DNA from: Solen grandis
Taxonomy: Eukaryota > Mollusca > Bivalvia > Adapedonta > Solenidae
Direction: 5' to 3'
Length of the DNA stretch: 64,000 nucleotides
Assembly (NCBI GenBank): GCA_021229015.1
Contig: CM037789.1
Span: 32,841,856-32,905,855 of the forward strand
Shown: in pieces, positions 59,999 to 64,000 of the stretch
Layout: each line of letters opens with the position of its first letter
Position numbering within the stretch: the first letter of the stretch is position 1
Made by a program: the position numbers and the translations under genes
Notes under the pieces: generated by a model
The model's database searches: none
What the model was told of the DNA's origin: nothing
What the model saw: the letters and a program-made list of their open reading frames with translations, nothing else

Positions 59999-61900
59999 TT
60001 GACAAAATATTGAGTAGAGGCTGGAGTCAACTGCCCAAAAATAGTAATCCAGCACATTTGTTTGAAAATATTTTATGTGTATAATTTTTCTATATAAATA
60101 TTGGGCCTATCCGATTGAGAACAGAAAAGGTGGCGACAGCAAGATGCTCAAAGTGAGAAAAAAATTACTCAAAGCGCGCGAAAAAATACTCCAGTCGAAC
60201 AGATATTTTAGCAATTGAACTGTCGCGCATATATCAATAACCAATTTTTACATTTTAAGTTAAAAAAGCATATAAAAGAATGTGATTCCGGTTATTCCTT
60301 CAACAACCATATGTCCATACGCGATAAATAATCATTTAGATTTTAACTGTTACAGGGAAACCCCCCCACTCGAACAAGGCATCCCCAACCTACCCCCGTT
60401 CAAAAAAAGCCGAACTTAGGAATTTTTCTATGTAGAAAATTTATTTAGATAAAACGTAAATAATGTCAGGTGTAACAATTGAAAATAACATGTAACGACC
60501 ATGGCGTAACATTTAATCATTTATCTTTAATCAGTTTACAGAATAGATTCAAATATAAACATTAAGCGCAAAAAAGTCCAGCCACCATTGCTCAGGACCT
60601 ATATTTTTTATCAAGGAGAATCGTCAATAATATAAAGCAAACAGTTGTGAAGCTAATACCTTCCACGAGTAGTATAGGGTAGGGTGGATAGTTTCGACAG
60701 AGCGAAAAAGACGAGAAAGGCAGAGGCACTACAAACGCAACAACGCTCATGACGTCATGACAGATTATACAGGACACTGGCCTAATTGATTTAGGGCGCT
60801 AAGGACATAATCCCCGAAACCTCCCATCGCCTTACGAGTCACGTGACATTCTTGATTAGAAAAACCGCAAATATTTAATTTTTAATTAGTGTCACCCTAA
60901 ACACAATAGGCACAATGAGCGCAAATGTTCTCAGGGTATGAAAACCCTTATCCACCCCTTAAACGAGGTACAACGAAAACAGTCTAATCCATTTTCCGCG
61001 AGAGATGAATTAAACCGAAAATTATATTCTTTTAATATCGTTATTGTATAGTTCGGGACAATTACAATCAACTACGTCATTCACACTGCAAAAACAGACG
61101 CGATTGAAGACAATCAAATCGAGGGCTGCAGACCCTACCGCTCCCTGCTCCCATTAAAACGGAGGTCACAAGCGACAATTCAATAAAAAGCGACCGCAAT
61201 ATTTAAATCTTTTACAACATACGACTGATATTGTTCTATTACGGGACAATTAATCAACTACGGGGGTACATCGGTTTCGCATTGTCGCAGAACAATATGA
61301 ATGAAGCGACGTTTAAATATAAGAGTAATGTCTCTAACTCTTCGAATAATAACGTATTTCTAAACTTTCTGTAAACAATAAACCGAAGACTATCCGGAAT
61401 AAACCCCTCGCGTTGTATTTCACGACACGGACACATTTCCCACGCGTCCGAGAGACAAGATCCTTCATCATTAATTAACGGAAACTGACCAACTCAAAAA
61501 ACATTTCCCGTAAACATAACCATACGACCCGATAACACCCCGTATACGATACGGGTTAACACCTAATTATTGAACCTATAAGAAGGAGCCAATGTACGAA
61601 TCGCAGGACTAAACAGGAATTGTAAACCACTCAAACAATCACCCGTCCTCGGAATGTGATTATTATAATACTGTTTTTGGAGATGAAGTCCGGGAAACAT
61701 TCGAAAAATCCGCCTCTCTACTAACGTATTGATAGATGCTCTTATTTTCTACCAATTTTACTAAGTCATTCTTCTCATGTCATAATTTTCTCCGAATAAC
61801 ACACGCGTGTCAATAACGTAATATTTTGACAATCGGTGTAAACAGATTACTTCACCTTTTCATGTCTAAGATATCTTTAATCACAAACCAACACTCCACC
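59999..61900. other. Unassigned sequence with unusual CpG/GpC ratio
   Basis: No gene, SINE or known element recognised. From about 60.8 kb CpG is frequent and GpC rare: by eye 24 CpG and 5 GpC in 61,261-61,560. See findings. Confidence 0.5.
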
Positions 61901-61920
61901 CAAACCAAACCACACGCAGA

Positions 61921-62023
61921 CGGTAACTTGATCCACGGCGAAGTTAAATCCGCTTAAGTCAACGCGACGAAAAACGGAGTAAATATACGGATTTTTTTCA
62001 TAAGGCGAGTAGTCGCGTTTTTT
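61921..62023 (+). repeat. Spaced 103-bp motif, copy 1
   Basis: ggcgaagttaaatccgctta, then gcgacgaaaaacgg and a closing hairpin aaggcga/tcgcgtt (62,003-62,020) followed by a T run. Confidence 0.65.
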
Positions 62024-62551
62024 ATAATTTTTTCACAAGTTTTAACCCTTACGCTACGTTTTTTATTCATATTATCCTCCTGTAAATGATACGAGGAAAG
62101 TTTATTATTATTAAATTTATTTCATTACATTTATTTTCATCCACGCATCATCGCTAGATTAAAAGTTCTTTGTCTTTCGCTCCATCCCTCCTTTCATAGT
62201 CATAATTAGTCCTTGTAAATATTTCTTCTCTCAATCCTTCTTCCACATATTAATTCCTTTTTTAGATGTATACGCATTGTACTAATTCATAATTCCACTT
62301 TCTCCCAATGTTATTACGTAGGAATTTTACGCAGCGGTCTTATAATACTCTCATGTAAGACTTCAATATGATCCAGTAACAAATAAGGTGGAACTTTTCG
62401 GGTTACGTAAAAAAATGAAATAAACAATACAACATTTCGTGTGACTGAAACAAGTCCTGAGACAATAAATATGAATAACAAACCTATAATTTGTATTTTG
62501 ATCTTATTTTCTGTAAAAAAATTTATTATAAACAACGTACAACTGTTGCGG

Positions 62552-62660
62552 CCACTGAAACCGACGCGAAGTTAAACCCAGAGCTAATTAACATAGCGAC
62601 GAAAAATGGGAGAGAGCCGCATTTTTCAGCATTAAAAGCGCGTCAAATCGCTTTTTCTAT
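62552..62660 (+). repeat. Spaced 103-bp motif, copy 2
   Basis: gcgaagttaaacccagagct, then agcgacgaaaaatggg and a perfect 7-bp hairpin aaaagcg/cgctttt (62,634-62,655) followed by T. An open frame (NPELINIATKNGREPHFSAL) crosses it, but the other copies do not keep it. Confidence 0.65.
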
Positions 62661-63130
62661 TTTAAGTTTTTGTATCAAACCTACGTGGTCGAAGTATATG
62701 TAGTATGCTGATCTAGATTGAGGATGATTGGATAGTTTTTTATATTATGTTTGAACTATTAAATTAGCGTTTTCTGAATAAAACAGACTCTTAGGTGGTT
62801 ATACAATCAAACGCGCTTCCTTCTTACGTTTTGATCTTTTTATTTTTTCTGTAGCAGTTTTTGTTTATTATAAGTAAGAAGTAATTTGTATAAGCGTAAA
62901 GTAGTATAGTATTAAGAGTAGTAGTAGTCAAACCCAACCCTCCTCGGACGTATAACTCCTGCGTTTACTAAACACGAAACCTTTTAATCTCCATCAAAGC
63001 GTAGAATTTATGGGTTTGCGGACAATCGGTGTGAAACTGATTCTCTAACCTAATTTAGAATATAGTCTACAATCACTAATAATCAACACCCAATCCAGCA
63101 AGACAATACAAAAATAACAAAAATAGTACG

Positions 63131-63229
63131 GTATTTTGATACCAGCGGCGAGTTAATCCGGCTTAAACTGAGCGACGAATAAAACGGTTATAAATCGGAC
63201 TTTTCAAAAGGCGATATAGTCGCTTTTTG
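63131..63229 (+). repeat. Spaced 103-bp motif, copy 3
   Basis: ggcgagttaatccggcttaa, then gagcgacgaataaaacgg and an 8-bp hairpin aaaggcga/tcgctttt (63,207-63,227) followed by T. Confidence 0.65.
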
Positions 63230-64000
63230 GCATTGAGATACAATTTATTCAACTTTCTCCGTGTAAGTAATCGTAAGAAAATTTTAATCAATTTTATTTA
63301 TTTATTTGTTATATTTTATTATTACATTAAGTTCTTGTTCTTAATTCTTATATTTGTTTATATTATTATAATTCTAGATAACAATACGCAAACGCATATG
63401 TTTACATTGGTTATGTAAACGCTGTTTAACGAATCAGTGATTAGCAATATTGTTTTATATATATTATATTGTTTTCACTTTTATTTATTTATTTATATGA
63501 TTTATTATTTATTATTTTTGTCAAACCTAACGTAGGAACGTAGTAAGTAATAAGTTAGTTGTTGTAATAATCTGAATTTCCGAGTTTTAGTTGTAATAAT
63601 AATATTGTTATATATTCGCTTTTTGGGGTTTTCTAAACAGGAAGGTATTATAGTTATAAGAAACTGATGAATATTATTAATAAAGAACGATTGAGAAAAT
63701 GAATCGGGACCTTGTACACTTTGCTTTACATAAGAAGTAAGTTATTAGTAGTTTGATGTTTGTTTTCTGAAGTAATGCGATTGAGTAGTGAAAATGCAGA
63801 CTTGGCGTATAAACGAGATTCTGAAGTGTGTCACAACGCCTTCTTTATACAATTTTGTTTTGAAGTTTTTGTTTTGTCAAGAAAGAGTATAATGTAGTAA
63901 GTGGAGTATTAAAGTGGTAGAGTAGTAAGTAGTCAAACTAGTATTAATGTAACAGATACTAGAGGCAAAATAAGATCCAAGCCTATGCACTGCACAAGCT
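63230..64000. other. AT-rich sequence, nothing recognised
   Basis: No supportable feature to the window end. Confidence 0.4.

Noticed and set aside
1..64000. CRISPR array, rRNA genes, bacterial operons
   Set aside because: No regular spacer-repeat array, rRNA-like sequence or operon-like ORF packing was seen; the window is eukaryotic.

Overview
The window is metazoan nuclear DNA: AT-rich, long stretches without genes, spliced exons with GT..AG introns, and many degraded transposable elements. The two tRNA-derived SINE families (one with a GGGGCCnCCGTGGCCGA-type head and a GGTAGGTCGGTGGTTCTACCC-type core) match what I know from bivalve and other mollusc genomes, so a mollusc, probably a bivalve, is the best guess. 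Two runs of exactly 100 N (9,799-9,898 and 59,899-59,998) show the scaffold was joined from three contigs.

Layout. 0.5-3.0 kb: the last three exons of a rhodopsin-class peptide GPCR on the plus strand (end of TM5, TM6, TM7, stop); earlier exons lie upstream of the window. 3-9.8 kb: no recognisable gene. 9.9-11.6 kb: a broken mariner (D,D34D) element carrying an intron-like insertion. 12-60 kb: a mosaic of old segmental duplications. Related blocks lie at 12.1-13.6 and 17.7-18.7 kb; 19.7-22.1 and 27.2-31.4 kb; 26.1-27.0, 33.9-34.8 and 43.2-43.5 kb; 35.4-35.9 and 53.3-53.7 kb; 45.1-45.8, 50.3-51.4 and 58.7-59.9 kb; and 49.0-49.6 and 55.1-55.6 kb. Some blocks hold exon-like open frames with splice sites kept between copies, usually one open copy and one decayed copy. 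This suggests a decaying tandem gene cluster whose protein family I cannot name.

Mobile elements inside the mosaic: a 402-bp LTR-type miniature element whose terminal repeats fold like a tRNA (18,755-19,156); a 939-bp pogo/Tigger-like element with intact inverted repeats inserted into a SINE (28,224-29,162); a PIF/Harbinger relic (about 31.5-33.2 kb); a foldback structure (24.3-25.7 kb); and about a dozen SINE copies, two with clear target-site duplications.

60.0-64.0 kb: after the second gap the base-pair neighbour statistics change. CpG outnumbers GpC in much of the contig, and a motif of about 103 bp recurs three times at about 600-bp spacing, ending each time in a hairpin and T run. I cannot identify it. 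There is no sign of bacterial operons, CRISPR arrays, rRNA genes or a complete functional tRNA gene.
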